Below are positions 35,243-44,731 of a stretch of 64,000 bases of DNA, piece after piece. The number at the start of each line of letters is the position of its first letter. Positions within the stretch are counted from its first letter, which is position 1. The translations under genes were made by a program, and so were the position numbers. A model generated the notes under the pieces. It did not search any database. It saw only the letters and a list, made by a program, of their open reading frames with translations, and had not been told where the DNA came from. Source of the DNA: Phycisphaerae bacterium (GTDB lineage: Bacteria > Planctomycetota > Phycisphaerae > UBA1845 > Fen-1342); assembly GCA_028277645.1 (NCBI GenBank), contig JANQFV010000041.1:62001-126000 (forward strand), read 5' to 3'.

Positions 35243-36526
35243 ATGCTATCAACGTCGCGCCGAATCTTCGGGCCCGCCTTGGCACTTTTGATGGTCGCCG
35301 GGCGCCTGCTCGCCGACAACGCCGAAGGCGAATTGACCCAGTCGAAGCTCGCTGACGAGGTCGCAGAAGACACGCTCGATCCCGTGGCCGCGCTACGGCA
35401 GCCACTGACCGACGCGTTGGGTAACCATGGTGTAGCGCTCGAACTGTCGTACAGCGCCGATTTCTTCACGAACGCGCGCGGCGGCTTGAACACGACGAGC
35501 GCTTTCCAGTTTCGCGGACTGCTCGATTTCAGCCTGACACTTGAGACGGAGCCACTCGGGCTGTGGAACGGCGGGGCGTTCTTTGTCAACTTCATCGAGA
35601 ATCACGGCGTCGACATCACCGAGCGGTACGTCGGTGATCTCCAGGCAGTCAACAACGCCGATGCGCCCAACGAGGCGCGCGTTTACGAAGCCTGGTATGA
35701 GCAGCTTCTGTTCGACGGTCGGCTGCGTGTGAAGGCCGGTAAGCTGGACGTAAACGGTGACTTCGCAGCGGGACTCTACCGGGACGAGTTCATTCACTCG
35801 TCGCCTGGATTCTCACCCACGATTCCGATGATTACCTGGCCGGACACGGCGTGGGGTGTCGCGCTGTTCATCGAGCCGACGGAGTGGCTCTATCTCGGCG
35901 CCGGCGTATACGACGCGCTGGGAGCCAGCAAGCGCTTCGGTCTCGACACTGCATTGCACACCCCAGACGAGTCCTTCACCATCTTCGAACTGGGTCTGCG
36001 TCCGCGACTGGCCCTCTTCGGTCAGTCCGGACTACCTGGTCAGTACGCGATCGGGGGGGTCTATCACAGCGGTGTCTGGCCGATCTTCTTGGACGATCTT
36101 GGCGGCCGTCTTCCGGCGCGCTTCGAGACCGGCAACGCCAGCGTATACGTCACTCTGGATCAGATGCTCTTCCGAGAGGAAGGCACCGAGGACAGCAAAC
36201 AAGGACTTGGCGCGTTCTTTCAGTTCGCCTGGGCACCATCGGATCGGAACGAGATTACCCAGCACTACGGCGGCGGATTTCAGTATTACGGCCCGCTACC
36301 AACGCGCGACGACGACGTCTGCGGCGTCGGCGTCCACCACGTGAACCTCAGCCACAAAGTGCAAGCACTCGAACAACGCTACTCCGAAACCGCCATTGAG
36401 GTGTTCTACAAGGCGCAGGTTACGGAGTGGATGAGCATCAAACCGGACGTGCAGTATGTAGTCAATCCCGGCGGCGCTGGCCGAGACGCGCTCGTTGCCG
36501 GCGTACGTCTCGAGTTCGGTTTCTAG
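35243..36526 (+). CDS. OprB-type outer-membrane porin
   Basis: The protein has 427 residues from ATG 35243, with AGGAAA upstream. A signal peptide is followed by a beta-barrel of the carbohydrate-selective porin family: LSYSADFFTNARGGL, GKLDVNGDFAAGLYRDEFIHSS, PDTAWGVALFIEPTEWLYLGAGVYDA, and the C-terminal MSIKPDVQYVVNPGGAGRDALVAGVRLEFGF with terminal Phe. OprB proteins pass sugars or small solutes across the outer membrane, and a relative in rhizobia transports manganese. The promoter palindrome resembles metal-regulator boxes, so metal uptake is an option. A 53-residue lipoprotein gene follows closely. Confidence 0.87.
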   Translation: MLSTSRRIFGPALALLMVAGRLLADNAEGELTQSKLADEVAEDTLDPVAALRQPLTDALGNHGVALELSYSADFFTNARGGLNTTSAFQFRGLLDFSLTLETEPLGLWNGGAFFVNFIENHGVDITERYVGDLQAVNNADAPNEARVYEAWYEQLLFDGRLRVKAGKLDVNGDFAAGLYRDEFIHSSPGFSPTIPMITWPDTAWGVALFIEPTEWLYLGAGVYDALGASKRFGLDTALHTPDESFTIFELGLRPRLALFGQSGLPGQYAIGGVYHSGVWPIFLDDLGGRLPARFETGNASVYVTLDQMLFREEGTEDSKQGLGAFFQFAWAPSDRNEITQHYGGGFQYYGPLPTRDDDVCGVGVHHVNLSHKVQALEQRYSETAIEVFYKAQVTEWMSIKPDVQYVVNPGGAGRDALVAGVRLEFGF

Positions 36527-36541
36527 CAAGGGAGATGATCG

Positions 36542-36703
36542 ATGAGAATGAAGCTGCTTGGTCTATTCACAAGTGTGGCAGCACTGACGCAGACCGGTTG
36601 CGTGGATCTGAGTCTCCGAGATGCGGTCGCCGCCGGCGTATTCGATTTCGTCGCCGGATCAATCACGGCGGCACTCACGAGCTTGTTCGCGTTGCCGGCG
36701 TGA
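36542..36703 (+). CDS. Small lipoprotein, 53 residues
   Basis: ATG 36542 lies behind GGGAG and ends in TGA at 36701-36703. The sequence has a short signal (MRMKLLGLFTSVAAL), a lipobox-like T-Q-T-G-C, and a small amphipathic mature peptide (VDLSLRDAVAAGVFDFVAG). It begins 15 bases after the porin stop and is probably in the same transcript. Similar tiny lipoproteins occur in planctomycetes next to envelope genes. Function unknown. Confidence 0.6.
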   Translation: MRMKLLGLFTSVAALTQTGCVDLSLRDAVAAGVFDFVAGSITAALTSLFALPA

Positions 36704-36730
36704 CCGCACCATCGGATCCGATCCGCCCGC

Positions 36731-38683
36731 TCAGTTCACCAACAAAGCCACAAACGGGTTGATATCGTCAAAACCTACCTCGCCGTTGAGGTTGATGTCG
36801 CCGTTCTCGTCGTGGCAATCCGGATACAGCACGGCGTACGTCGCCGGATCGGTCAGCCGCAGGACGAACGGGTTGATGTCACCAAATCCCACTTCGCCGT
36901 CGCAATCCAAATCGCCGCGCAGATTGCCCGGCCACAGCCGCAGATCATCGTAAAAGATCGGACTGGACCCGAACGCGTACAGATCGACCGCGGCGATATC
37001 GAGTGCGCCGCCGCCTTCGCCCAGAATGCCGCCCGTCCAACTGTACTCGGCGACGAGGTCATCATCGTAGTAGATCTGTGTCCAGTCGTCTTCGAGATCA
37101 ATAGTCGCCTGGATTTTGACCCACCGATCGGTGTCGTACGGCACGTTGACCGTATTCAGGCCGTTGCCGTAGTAGACCTTCAACATGCCGTCGTTCGAAT
37201 CAAACTGCATCTGGATGGACCAGTCGGCATCCGTGTGCGGGCCGCCGTCGTCGTAGCGGTTCAGCAGCATGAAGTAGCTGCCGGCAAACTGCCCGGTGCT
37301 GCCCGAATCAAAGTCGCTCGGGATGTACTGCCACGCCGCGAACGTCCAGCGGCCCTCATCAAACCCGTCGAACTCGCGCACGAGATCGGTGTCGCCCGCG
37401 ATCTCGAGGCTGTTCATCGGAGTGCGTGCCTGGGCCTCACTCGTCGCGCCGTCGGCGTTCGGATCGCTGTCCCAACTCGACCAACCGCCCTGACCGTGGA
37501 GACCTATGCCCGGATCATAGAGGTCGAAGTCCTCGTACCAGTCATTCGCGAACATCGTGCCCGACGAGAAGATCATGCTGTCGATCGCGACCGGACCGCT
37601 GAGCGGATCGGTGAACATATCCCAGCGGATTTGCTTCCAGTCTCCGGGTGGCGTCACGTCCCACCGAACGATGGCCCGCTGCCACCCGTCACCGATGTCA
37701 TGAATGCTCTCACGGTAGTTCTCAATTACCGACCCGGGCGAAGTCTCCGGCGTCCATATCACGGCACCGCCGTCGGCCATGTAGAAATCAAACTGACAGG
37801 CAACGTGGCGATTGCCGGTGGGGTCGCCGTAGTCATCGGCCCAGAGCGCCACAGTCCCGTCCGCGGGCATACCGCCCGGCAGACCGAGAACACCGTCATG
37901 ACTCGTCAGTCCCGGCATCCAGTCCGGCGGGAAGCCGCCGGTCAGGCTCACCGTCGCGCCGCCGTGCCCCGGCCACGTGTCGGTCCAGACCGGTTCGGGT
38001 GGTCCCGGCACCGCGTTGTCATGCGCCATGCAGTCACCCTTGTGGTCGTTGCCCTCGCAGTGCGTGCCGATGTGCAGGTTGTCGATCACCGCGGTCCCGC
38101 CCGCCGGCAAAGTGCCAAACGTGAACGTGATCTCCTCAAACGCCGGCTGCGGCTCGATCTCCCATTGCCGCCAGTGCCGCTTCCAGCCGCCGCCCAGATC
38201 CTGCGCCGGATGCGGCACACTGAACCCGCCGGGGCCGGCCCTTTGTTCGTCGGGGCCGAAGGTTGCCGACGGCCCGCCAATCGACCCGCCTGAGACATAT
38301 GAGTCGTACTGCACCCAAAGGTGCTTCTTGCTGTTCTCGGCCATGCCGTTCCAGACCCAGAACGTAACCGAACCACGTTTTCCACTGCCCTTCACGCCCA
38401 TGACACCGGTTCGACCACCCGCCTCATCGACCCAGCCGGCATCACCCTCGGTATCAGCCGCTGAAGGCGGATTTTGGGGGTTGGGCGAGACGTGCGTTGT
38501 GGCGTCGGAATTCGCGGTGTCGAAGCCCCAAGTCTCGGTTGTGGTGCGCCCATCGCCGGTCGGCGGCGGCTGATTCCACCACGGGGGCTGATGCTGCACC
38601 TGGGCGTAGGCAGTGCTCGCAAGAGCGGATAAGAGCAGCACCGTAAGCAAATTGCGATTCAATGTTGTGTGTGTCGCTGGCAT
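36731..38683 (-). CDS. Secreted LamG-like protein with dockerin-like tail
   Basis: The protein has 650 residues. ATG 38683 follows AAGGAGA. The signal peptide is followed by three beta-sandwich-like regions of roughly 150-190 residues (SVTFWVWNGMAENSKKHLW, CQFDFYMADGGAVIW, WTFAAWQYIPSDFDSGS and SIQMQFDSNDGMLKVYYG). They look like LamG/concanavalin-type or carbohydrate-binding modules. The C-terminus holds two EF-hand units, LDCDGEVGFGDINPFV and INLNGEVGFDDINPFV. No catalytic glutamates are apparent. Predicted extracellular, probably binding a polysaccharide. It is transcribed toward the porin genes. Confidence 0.72.
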   Translation of the reverse strand: MPATHTTLNRNLLTVLLLSALASTAYAQVQHQPPWWNQPPPTGDGRTTTETWGFDTANSDATTHVSPNPQNPPSAADTEGDAGWVDEAGGRTGVMGVKGSGKRGSVTFWVWNGMAENSKKHLWVQYDSYVSGGSIGGPSATFGPDEQRAGPGGFSVPHPAQDLGGGWKRHWRQWEIEPQPAFEEITFTFGTLPAGGTAVIDNLHIGTHCEGNDHKGDCMAHDNAVPGPPEPVWTDTWPGHGGATVSLTGGFPPDWMPGLTSHDGVLGLPGGMPADGTVALWADDYGDPTGNRHVACQFDFYMADGGAVIWTPETSPGSVIENYRESIHDIGDGWQRAIVRWDVTPPGDWKQIRWDMFTDPLSGPVAIDSMIFSSGTMFANDWYEDFDLYDPGIGLHGQGGWSSWDSDPNADGATSEAQARTPMNSLEIAGDTDLVREFDGFDEGRWTFAAWQYIPSDFDSGSTGQFAGSYFMLLNRYDDGGPHTDADWSIQMQFDSNDGMLKVYYGNGLNTVNVPYDTDRWVKIQATIDLEDDWTQIYYDDDLVAEYSWTGGILGEGGGALDIAAVDLYAFGSSPIFYDDLRLWPGNLRGDLDCDGEVGFGDINPFVLRLTDPATYAVLYPDCHDENGDINLNGEVGFDDINPFVALLVN

Positions 38684-38974
38684 GACGTTCTCCTTTCAGA
38701 CGCAGGCACTGTCGCCGCGCCGCGCTTCCCCGTCTGCCCCGAGAGACAACCATTCGGCCACATACAGATAGACATCCACATCTGAGAATATGACACGCCG
38801 TATGGGAATCTGGACCGGTAATGGTAGAATCGTCGCGTGGATTATGGGCGGGCGGCGGCTCCGAAGCGGCTGCGGGTCGGGGACACTTCGTCGTTCGCCA
38901 CACGGATCAGTGTGGCTATCAACGTTTGGCCCGGTGCTTCATTTCCCAAACGTACCGGGCAGGAGGCTTGAAAG
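38684..38974. other. Divergent intergenic region between two secreted proteins
   Basis: The 291 bases hold the ribosome-binding sites of both flanking genes (AAGGAGA for the minus gene, AGGAGG for the plus gene). No strong promoter, palindrome or RNA gene is visible. Confidence 0.4.
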
Positions 38975-41221
38975 ATGCAAAACCGAGCTGCTGGCGTGGC
39001 CGGACAAGGTCTGGCCGTCGTGCTACTCCTGTTGGCCGTTCCTCTCACAAACGCACAGTGGTGGGGCACGCGGCCAATCATCGAAGGCGGTGCATACGGT
39101 GTCGAGTGCCGCATCTCCGTGCAGCCCAACGGGTACCCCGCGATCATGCAGCGCTGTTTTGCAGACAACCCCCTGCAATGCTCGTGGTTCGATGGCGTTG
39201 AATGGCGGACGGCGGAGATCGAGAACTCGCAACTCGTCGGTTATATGGACGCCGTGATGCATCCCAGCGGATTGCCGGCGGCGGTTTACCTCAATTCACT
39301 TTATGGCGGAATTACGTACGCTTGGTTTGACGGCGTCGAGTGGAAGTTCAGCGTGGTCGATGACGGAGCTTACTACGCGCGGGTGCGGATGGACGCTTCG
39401 AATACGCCCACGGTCATCTACCGCGTGTCCGACCCACGCGGAATAACGATTGCGACCTTTGATGGGACCGCGTGGACTAAGGAGCCGATTGAAGGAATCA
39501 CGCTCGATCGACTGAGTTCCGATTTCAGTGCAGCGTTCCTGCCTAACGGTGAGTTGGCAATCGCGTACTTCCTTTCGTATATGGGTGAGTACGACCTCAG
39601 ATACATGTGGCGCGACGGTGGTCAATGGCAGTCCAATCGGATCGTCGAAGAGCGCGTCTACTCCGTCGATCTGCGGATCCTGCCCAGTGGGCAGCCCGCC
39701 ATCGTATATGACAATAGTGCCGGCGTGTGGTACGCGGAACACGACGGCGCACAGTGGAACCCAGTAGTGGTGGACGAGGGCGGGTCGCGGCCACGCCTGA
39801 CCGTGCTCCCTTCAGGCGATCCCGCGATCAGCTATCACAACGACAGCGTCGGGGATCGGCTCTACTACGCACGACGAGATGGCGGAGTCTGGCAGACGAC
39901 GGTCGTCGATGACGATGGCGACTTTGGATTAGCAATCGACATTGCTGCACTGCCGAACGGCTCGCCGGGCATTGCGTACTTCAACGGTGCGAACGGCGAA
40001 CTGCGCTACGCCGAGTTAGTCTCGGATACGTGGCAGACGCAGATCATCGCGGCTCCGGAGCACGGCGGCGCCAGTTTGAGCATGGCGGAGTTACCGACTG
40101 GGCAACCCGCGATCGCCTGCATCCGTACGGTGTTCTCAGGGCCGGGTGAGCTTTGGTACGGTTGGTCCGATGGAACCGACTGGCACCTCGAGCCGACGGG
40201 CGGCATTGGTCGCAACGAAGGAACGGGGCTGTGCATACTCCCTGACGGTACCCCCTTGATCGCCTACCAGGAAGACACCTTCGGGGATTTGGTGGCCGCC
40301 TCGTACGACGGTCGCGCTTGGCAGCATGACATCATCGACCCCAACGGCGAGGTCGGCGGCTCCGTCAGTATGACGCTCCTGCCGTCCGGACATCCCACCA
40401 TCAGCTACCGCAACGAGACCAATGACGAACTCCGCAACGCCTGGTACGACGGCGCGAGCTGGCAAACCGCCGTCCTCGACGCAGGCCCCAACGCTGGCCA
40501 CCACACCAGCATCGCGATCCTGCCAAACGGACAACCCGCTGTCGCGCACGACGGCGGCGGCTGGATCAAGTACACGTATCACGACGGCACCGAGTGGACT
40601 ACCGAACTGGTTGCGTACGCCTATTCGTCGGGCGGCTGGTCAGACTTGGCGATCGCACCCTCAGGCGAACCAGCCATCGCATTCGTTGAGGTTGATAAGC
40701 CCTACGAAGAACACGAACTGTGGTACGCCGAGCGTGTCAACGGTGAGTGGACGGAAACGAGCCTCGGTGAGGGCAATCTGGGATGGAGCCCCAGCCTCGT
40801 CTTCCTGCTCGACGGGAACCCGGCGATCAGTTCTCAGGGAAATCCGACCGGACTGTTCTACACGTGGTTCGAAGACGGGACCTGGCACCAGGAAACGCTC
40901 TATCCGAGCGGGGCCCCGAGCCCGGTGGAGCGTCCTTGGAACGACCTCATGCTGTCGCCCACCGACCAGCCGCGCATCGCCTTCTATCGACGCGACTACT
41001 TTGGGCTCTGGTATGCGGAACGCTACGTCACCGGCGACGTGAACTGCGACGGCTCGGTCGATAGTAACGATGCCTCGCCCTTTGTCCGCGCGCTTCTCAC
41101 GCCGGAGATCTACGCCGCACAGAACCCATACTGCAATCGCGATCTGGCCGACATCGACGGCGACGGCGCAATCAGCTTCGCAGACATCAACCCCTTCGTT
41201 GATCTGCTCCTCGCAGATTGA
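38975..41221 (+). CDS. Secreted repeat (propeller-like) protein with dockerin-like tail
   Basis: The protein has 748 residues from ATG 38975, preceded by AGGAGG. After the signal peptide it is built of about thirteen short repeats. Each reads roughly LPxGxPAIxY-x(5-15)-LxYAxxDGxxWxxxxV, for example LPSGQPAIVYDNSAGVWYAEHDG and LPNGSPGIAYFNGANGELRYAE. This is the pattern of multi-blade propellers. The last 65 residues have two EF-hand units (VNCDGSVDSNDASPFV, IDGDGAISFADINPFVDLL). No enzyme motif was found. Predicted cell-surface or extracellular. Convergent with the MacB-like permease gene. Confidence 0.72.
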   Translation: MQNRAAGVAGQGLAVVLLLLAVPLTNAQWWGTRPIIEGGAYGVECRISVQPNGYPAIMQRCFADNPLQCSWFDGVEWRTAEIENSQLVGYMDAVMHPSGLPAAVYLNSLYGGITYAWFDGVEWKFSVVDDGAYYARVRMDASNTPTVIYRVSDPRGITIATFDGTAWTKEPIEGITLDRLSSDFSAAFLPNGELAIAYFLSYMGEYDLRYMWRDGGQWQSNRIVEERVYSVDLRILPSGQPAIVYDNSAGVWYAEHDGAQWNPVVVDEGGSRPRLTVLPSGDPAISYHNDSVGDRLYYARRDGGVWQTTVVDDDGDFGLAIDIAALPNGSPGIAYFNGANGELRYAELVSDTWQTQIIAAPEHGGASLSMAELPTGQPAIACIRTVFSGPGELWYGWSDGTDWHLEPTGGIGRNEGTGLCILPDGTPLIAYQEDTFGDLVAASYDGRAWQHDIIDPNGEVGGSVSMTLLPSGHPTISYRNETNDELRNAWYDGASWQTAVLDAGPNAGHHTSIAILPNGQPAVAHDGGGWIKYTYHDGTEWTTELVAYAYSSGGWSDLAIAPSGEPAIAFVEVDKPYEEHELWYAERVNGEWTETSLGEGNLGWSPSLVFLLDGNPAISSQGNPTGLFYTWFEDGTWHQETLYPSGAPSPVERPWNDLMLSPTDQPRIAFYRRDYFGLWYAERYVTGDVNCDGSVDSNDASPFVRALLTPEIYAAQNPYCNRDLADIDGDGAISFADINPFVDLLLAD

Positions 41222-41240
41222 CGGCCGAACGCGCCGCACA

Positions 41241-41285
41241 CCGATCGACGCGCGGCAGCTACTCGTGCCGCAGCGCGTCGATCGG
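41241..41285. terminator. Strong hairpin between convergent genes
   Basis: CCGATCGACGCG (41241-41252) pairs perfectly with CGCGTCGATCGG (41274-41285), with an inner GGCA/TGCC pair. It lies between the convergent stops of the propeller protein and the MacB-like permease and overlaps the last permease codons. No T-run, so it is only terminator-like. Confidence 0.4.
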
Positions 41286-42530
41286 GTGGATGATCGCCGC
41301 TTTGAACGCGGGAATGATGCCGAAGAATATGCCCACGCTCGCGCTGAAACCCAGCGCCAGGCCGACCGACCACAGTGGTACATCGACTTGTGGCATCTTT
41401 GGGTGCATCGAAGCGATGCTGCTGATGGCATAGCCCAATGCGATGCCGATCGCGCCGCCGACCGTGCTCAACACGACCGCCTCGGTGAGGAATTGCAGCA
41501 GAATGTCACGTCGGTGTGCGCCGACACTTTTGCGCAGACCGATCTCGCGCGTGCGTTCCGTGACCGACACCAGCATCACATTCATGATGCCGATGCCACC
41601 GACCAGCAGTGAGATGCTGACGATCCCGGCGAGGATGCTCGTGGCGATTGTACGAATGTTGTTGAACTCGCGCAGGATTTCATCCTGCTTGAATATGCCG
41701 AAATCGTTCGTGTCGCCCGCCTTGAGGCCGTGCCGCTGCCGCAGAATCCGCGTGAGTTGGCTCTCCGCCTCAGCAATCTTGTCCTCGCTGATCGCCTCAA
41801 CATAGAACGCTAAGTACTCACGCCGTTCCGGGTACATCTTCAGGCCGGTCGTCCAGGGAATGACGATAATCTCGTCCTGGTTGTCGCCCATGAAGCTGCC
41901 CTTGGATTCGAGCAGCCCGAGCACCAGGAACCGTTGCCCGTCGATGTGTACGTAGTCCCCCACCACCGTCTCATCGCACTCCAGCTTGCGTAGCACCTCG
42001 CGCCCCAGCACGCACACCGGCGTACCCGCCTCGACGTCGATCGCCCCGAAGAACCGACCCTTGTCCGCATAGAAATTGCGAATCGGCTGGAAAAACTCGT
42101 TCGTCGCGCGAAACGACACGTTATTGAGCTGGTGCCGACCGAACTCCACTGATGCCCCACCGAAAATCACCGGCGACACCCGCCGCACCGCGTCGGCGTT
42201 GGCGTCAACAGCGCGGATATCATCGATCGTCATCTCCGCCGGGCGCAGGTACTCGCCGCGCGGGCCGCGAATCCACTCGGGATACACGACCATCATGTTC
42301 GTGCCCAGCCCGCGCAGAAAATCCGTCACATACGTCCCGAAGCCCTCGACCATCGACACAACCGAGATGATCGACGTCACCGCGATGATGATGCCCAACA
42401 CCGTCAGTAGTGAACGGATCTTGTTCGCCCAGATCTGCACGAGCGCCGTCCAGACATTCTCCAGCAGTGCACCGAGCCGGTCGGGCACGAAGAGCAGAAT
42501 GCTGAGTGCGACCTGTGCGGCCTGCCTCAC
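41259..42530 (-). CDS. MacB-like ABC transporter permease (FtsX domain)
   Basis: The protein has 423 residues. GTG 42530 overlaps the ATPase stop (GTGA). An N-terminal helix (SLLTVLGIIIAVTSIISVVSM) is followed by a large periplasmic domain of about 230 residues. The FtsX part with three helices comes next (ILAGIVSISLLVGGIGIMNVMLVSV, REIGLRKSVGAHRRDIL, AIGIALGYAISS). MacB-type permeases push substrates such as peptides, antibiotics or lipoproteins outward by mechanotransmission. Together with the next two genes it forms a MacA/MacB-like exporter. Confidence 0.9.
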   Translation of the reverse strand: MRQAAQVALSILLFVPDRLGALLENVWTALVQIWANKIRSLLTVLGIIIAVTSIISVVSMVEGFGTYVTDFLRGLGTNMMVVYPEWIRGPRGEYLRPAEMTIDDIRAVDANADAVRRVSPVIFGGASVEFGRHQLNNVSFRATNEFFQPIRNFYADKGRFFGAIDVEAGTPVCVLGREVLRKLECDETVVGDYVHIDGQRFLVLGLLESKGSFMGDNQDEIIVIPWTTGLKMYPERREYLAFYVEAISEDKIAEAESQLTRILRQRHGLKAGDTNDFGIFKQDEILREFNNIRTIATSILAGIVSISLLVGGIGIMNVMLVSVTERTREIGLRKSVGAHRRDILLQFLTEAVVLSTVGGAIGIALGYAISSIASMHPKMPQVDVPLWSVGLALGFSASVGIFFGIIPAFKAAIIHPIDALRHE

Positions 42531-43294
42531 GACGACACCACCTGTTCTGTTGCCTGGACGACATCCGGCACCGACTCGTTCAGCGGCACAACGCCTTGCC
42601 GCCGATCCTCGATGATCTGACCGTCACGCAGCCGGATCACGCGCTTGCACCGTTTGGCGATCTCGTCCTCGTGTGTGACGACAATGATCGTCTGACCCTC
42701 CGCGTGCAGGCTGTCGAAGATGGCCATGATCTCTTCGCCGGTCGTGCTGTCGAGGTTACCGGTTGGTTCGTCCGCGAGAATGATGTCCGGTTCCTGCGCG
42801 AGAGCCCGCGCGATAGCCACGCGTTGTTTCTGTCCACCGGAGAGCTGGTTCGGGCGGTGGTGCGCACGATCGAGCAGATTAGTGCGCTCCAGCGCGGCCA
42901 GCGCGCGTTTGCGCCGATGGCGGGCCCGCGTATAGGACAACGGCAGCTCTACGTTCTTGAGCGCCGTGGTCCGCCCGAGTAGCTCAAACGACTGGAAAAC
43001 GAAGCCGATTCGCCGCCCGCGAATACGGGCCAGCTTAGTCTGCGACAGCTTCGACACGTCCTGACCGCTGAGGCGATAGACGCCGCTGGTCGGCACATCC
43101 AGACAGCCCAGAATATTCAGCAGCGTGCTCTTGCCGCTGCCGGATGCGCCCATCACCGCCACGTACTCGTTCGACATGATCTTCGTCGTCACGCCGCGCA
43201 GTGCGTGCACGAGTTCTGCCCCTACCCGGTACGTCTTGTGCAGGTCGATCAGCTCGATGACCGGCTGGTGGTTGTCCGGCGACGGCTCACTCAT
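42527..43294 (-). CDS. MacB/LolD-like ABC transporter ATPase
   Basis: The protein has 255 residues from ATG 43294, overlapping the upstream gene's stop. Walker [10 protein letters not shown], the signature [15 protein letters not shown], Walker [13 protein letters not shown] and the H-switch VVTHEDE are all present. The sequence belongs to the LolD/MacB nucleotide-binding clade. It powers the permease encoded immediately downstream. Confidence 0.95.
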   Translation of the reverse strand: MSEPSPDNHQPVIELIDLHKTYRVGAELVHALRGVTTKIMSNEYVAVMGASGSGKSTLLNILGCLDVPTSGVYRLSGQDVSKLSQTKLARIRGRRIGFVFQSFELLGRTTALKNVELPLSYTRARHRRKRALAALERTNLLDRAHHRPNQLSGGQKQRVAIARALAQEPDIILADEPTGNLDSTTGEEIMAIFDSLHAEGQTIIVVTHEDEIAKRCKRVIRLRDGQIIEDRRQGVVPLNESVPDVVQATEQVVSS

Positions 43295-44685
43295 TCTGCA
43301 CCTGCATCTGACTCGACGGGTTCCTCCGTGGACGAGTCGTCGTCCGCCTCAGCATCACCGTCGGCGCTCGCTTCCCCGTTGTTGTCTTCTGTGTCTTCGT
43401 CCTCTGCCGCGAGTTCGTCCTCGTCCTTCAGAAGCTCGATCTTGGAATCATCCTTCAGTTGATCCAGGCTCCGATACGGCCCGGTGACGATCGTGTCTTC
43501 TGCGACCAGCCCGTCAAGCACCTCAACGCTTTCGACGTCGTTGATGCCCGTCTCGATCAGCCGCGGATGCGCCCGCTCGTCCTCCACACAGAACACAAGC
43601 TTGATGTATTCCGCCACACTCTGCCGCTCGCCCTCCACCAGCTCCGCCTGACGCCGGTCGAACTCCTTGACGATCTCCTCCGGCAGATCGCGGCGTTTGC
43701 GATAGACCACTGCCTGGACGGGAATCGTGAGTGCATCTTCATTCCGCGCGACCTCGATCTCGACATTAGCGCTCATCCCCGACATGACGCGCTCGTCCTC
43801 GCCGGTGATCAGCACCAGCGTCTCAAACGACACCACGTCGCGACCGAGCGGCTTGGTGCCCTTGGTGCCCACCCGCAACACCTCGCCCGCCACGCTCTTG
43901 CGCGTATCAGATTGCAGGTAGATCCTTGCGGGCTGCCCGGGCTGTACCAGCGGCGCATCGGCCTCAGCCACCTTGCAGCGCACCTGCATTTTCGACAGAT
44001 TGCTGATCACCATGACGCGCGTGCCCGGGTTGTTCATCGTCCCCGTGATCACGACTTCGCCCGGATCGGCGAACCGCTGCGAGACCACGCCGGTGATCGG
44101 TGCCCGGATGATCGTCTTATCCAGATCGTCGCGCGCGGAATCCAGCACCGCCTCGGCCTCGATCAGCTCCTTCTCCCGCATCTCGATCACGGCCCGCGCA
44201 CGCGCCAGCGCCGTCTGGATGTTGCGAAAATCGAGGCTCGTCATCGCGCCGCTCTCGCGGATGTGTTGCGCCTCGTCATAATTGCGCTCGGCGAACTCCA
44301 GATCGGCTTGGGCCTGCACCATCAGCGCCTTGACCTTGGCAACGTTGGCCTCCGCGGAGATCAGGCGTGCCTTGTAGTCAACGTCGTCAAGCCTGCATAA
44401 AAGGTCGCCGGCCTGCACGAAGTCCCCCTCCTCCACCGGCATCTCGATGATCTTGCCCATCACCTCCGAGCTGATATCTACCTCGTCCAGCGCCTCGACT
44501 TCGCCCGGCGCTTGCACCGTGCGCACGATTACTCGCCGTTCTGGTTCGGCCAGCTCGACGCTGATCGGCAATTCGGCCGCTACGTGCAGACGGCTGCGTC
44601 CGTCCTCGGTGCGCGTCATGTCGTTGAGCACGTAGACGCCGCCGACACACACGACCAGTACAACAATTCCGATGACAGTCTTCAT
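43291..44685 (-). CDS. MacA-like membrane-fusion protein
   Basis: The protein has 464 residues from ATG 44685, preceded by GGAG. An ATG at 44706 would add seven polar residues. An N-terminal membrane anchor (KTVIGIVVLVVCVGGVYVL) is followed by a biotinyl-like half (VQAPGEVEALDEVDISSEV), a long coiled-coil hairpin (about 110-190) and the partner lipoyl segment APITGVVSQRFADPGEVV. Beta-barrel and membrane-proximal domains follow. The last 60 residues are very acidic (Glu/Asp-rich), which is unusual for the family. It bridges the inner-membrane exporter to an outer component. Confidence 0.88.
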   Translation of the reverse strand: MKTVIGIVVLVVCVGGVYVLNDMTRTEDGRSRLHVAAELPISVELAEPERRVIVRTVQAPGEVEALDEVDISSEVMGKIIEMPVEEGDFVQAGDLLCRLDDVDYKARLISAEANVAKVKALMVQAQADLEFAERNYDEAQHIRESGAMTSLDFRNIQTALARARAVIEMREKELIEAEAVLDSARDDLDKTIIRAPITGVVSQRFADPGEVVITGTMNNPGTRVMVISNLSKMQVRCKVAEADAPLVQPGQPARIYLQSDTRKSVAGEVLRVGTKGTKPLGRDVVSFETLVLITGEDERVMSGMSANVEIEVARNEDALTIPVQAVVYRKRRDLPEEIVKEFDRRQAELVEGERQSVAEYIKLVFCVEDERAHPRLIETGINDVESVEVLDGLVAEDTIVTGPYRSLDQLKDDSKIELLKDEDELAAEDEDTEDNNGEASADGDAEADDDSSTEEPVESDAGAE

Positions 44686-44731
44686 GATCGGCTCCGTTCG
44701 AGCCACGCCGACCTCAGCAACGTGGTGTGTT

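Noticed and set aside
36812-38293. Plus-strand frame of 493 codons over the LamG-like gene
   Set aside because: It is a mirror of the EF-hand-tailed gene. It has no start signal and no recognisable domain.
42527-43294. ATPase for the sugar importer
   Set aside because: It is of the LolD/MacB clade and sits in an operon with its own permease and fusion protein on the opposite strand.
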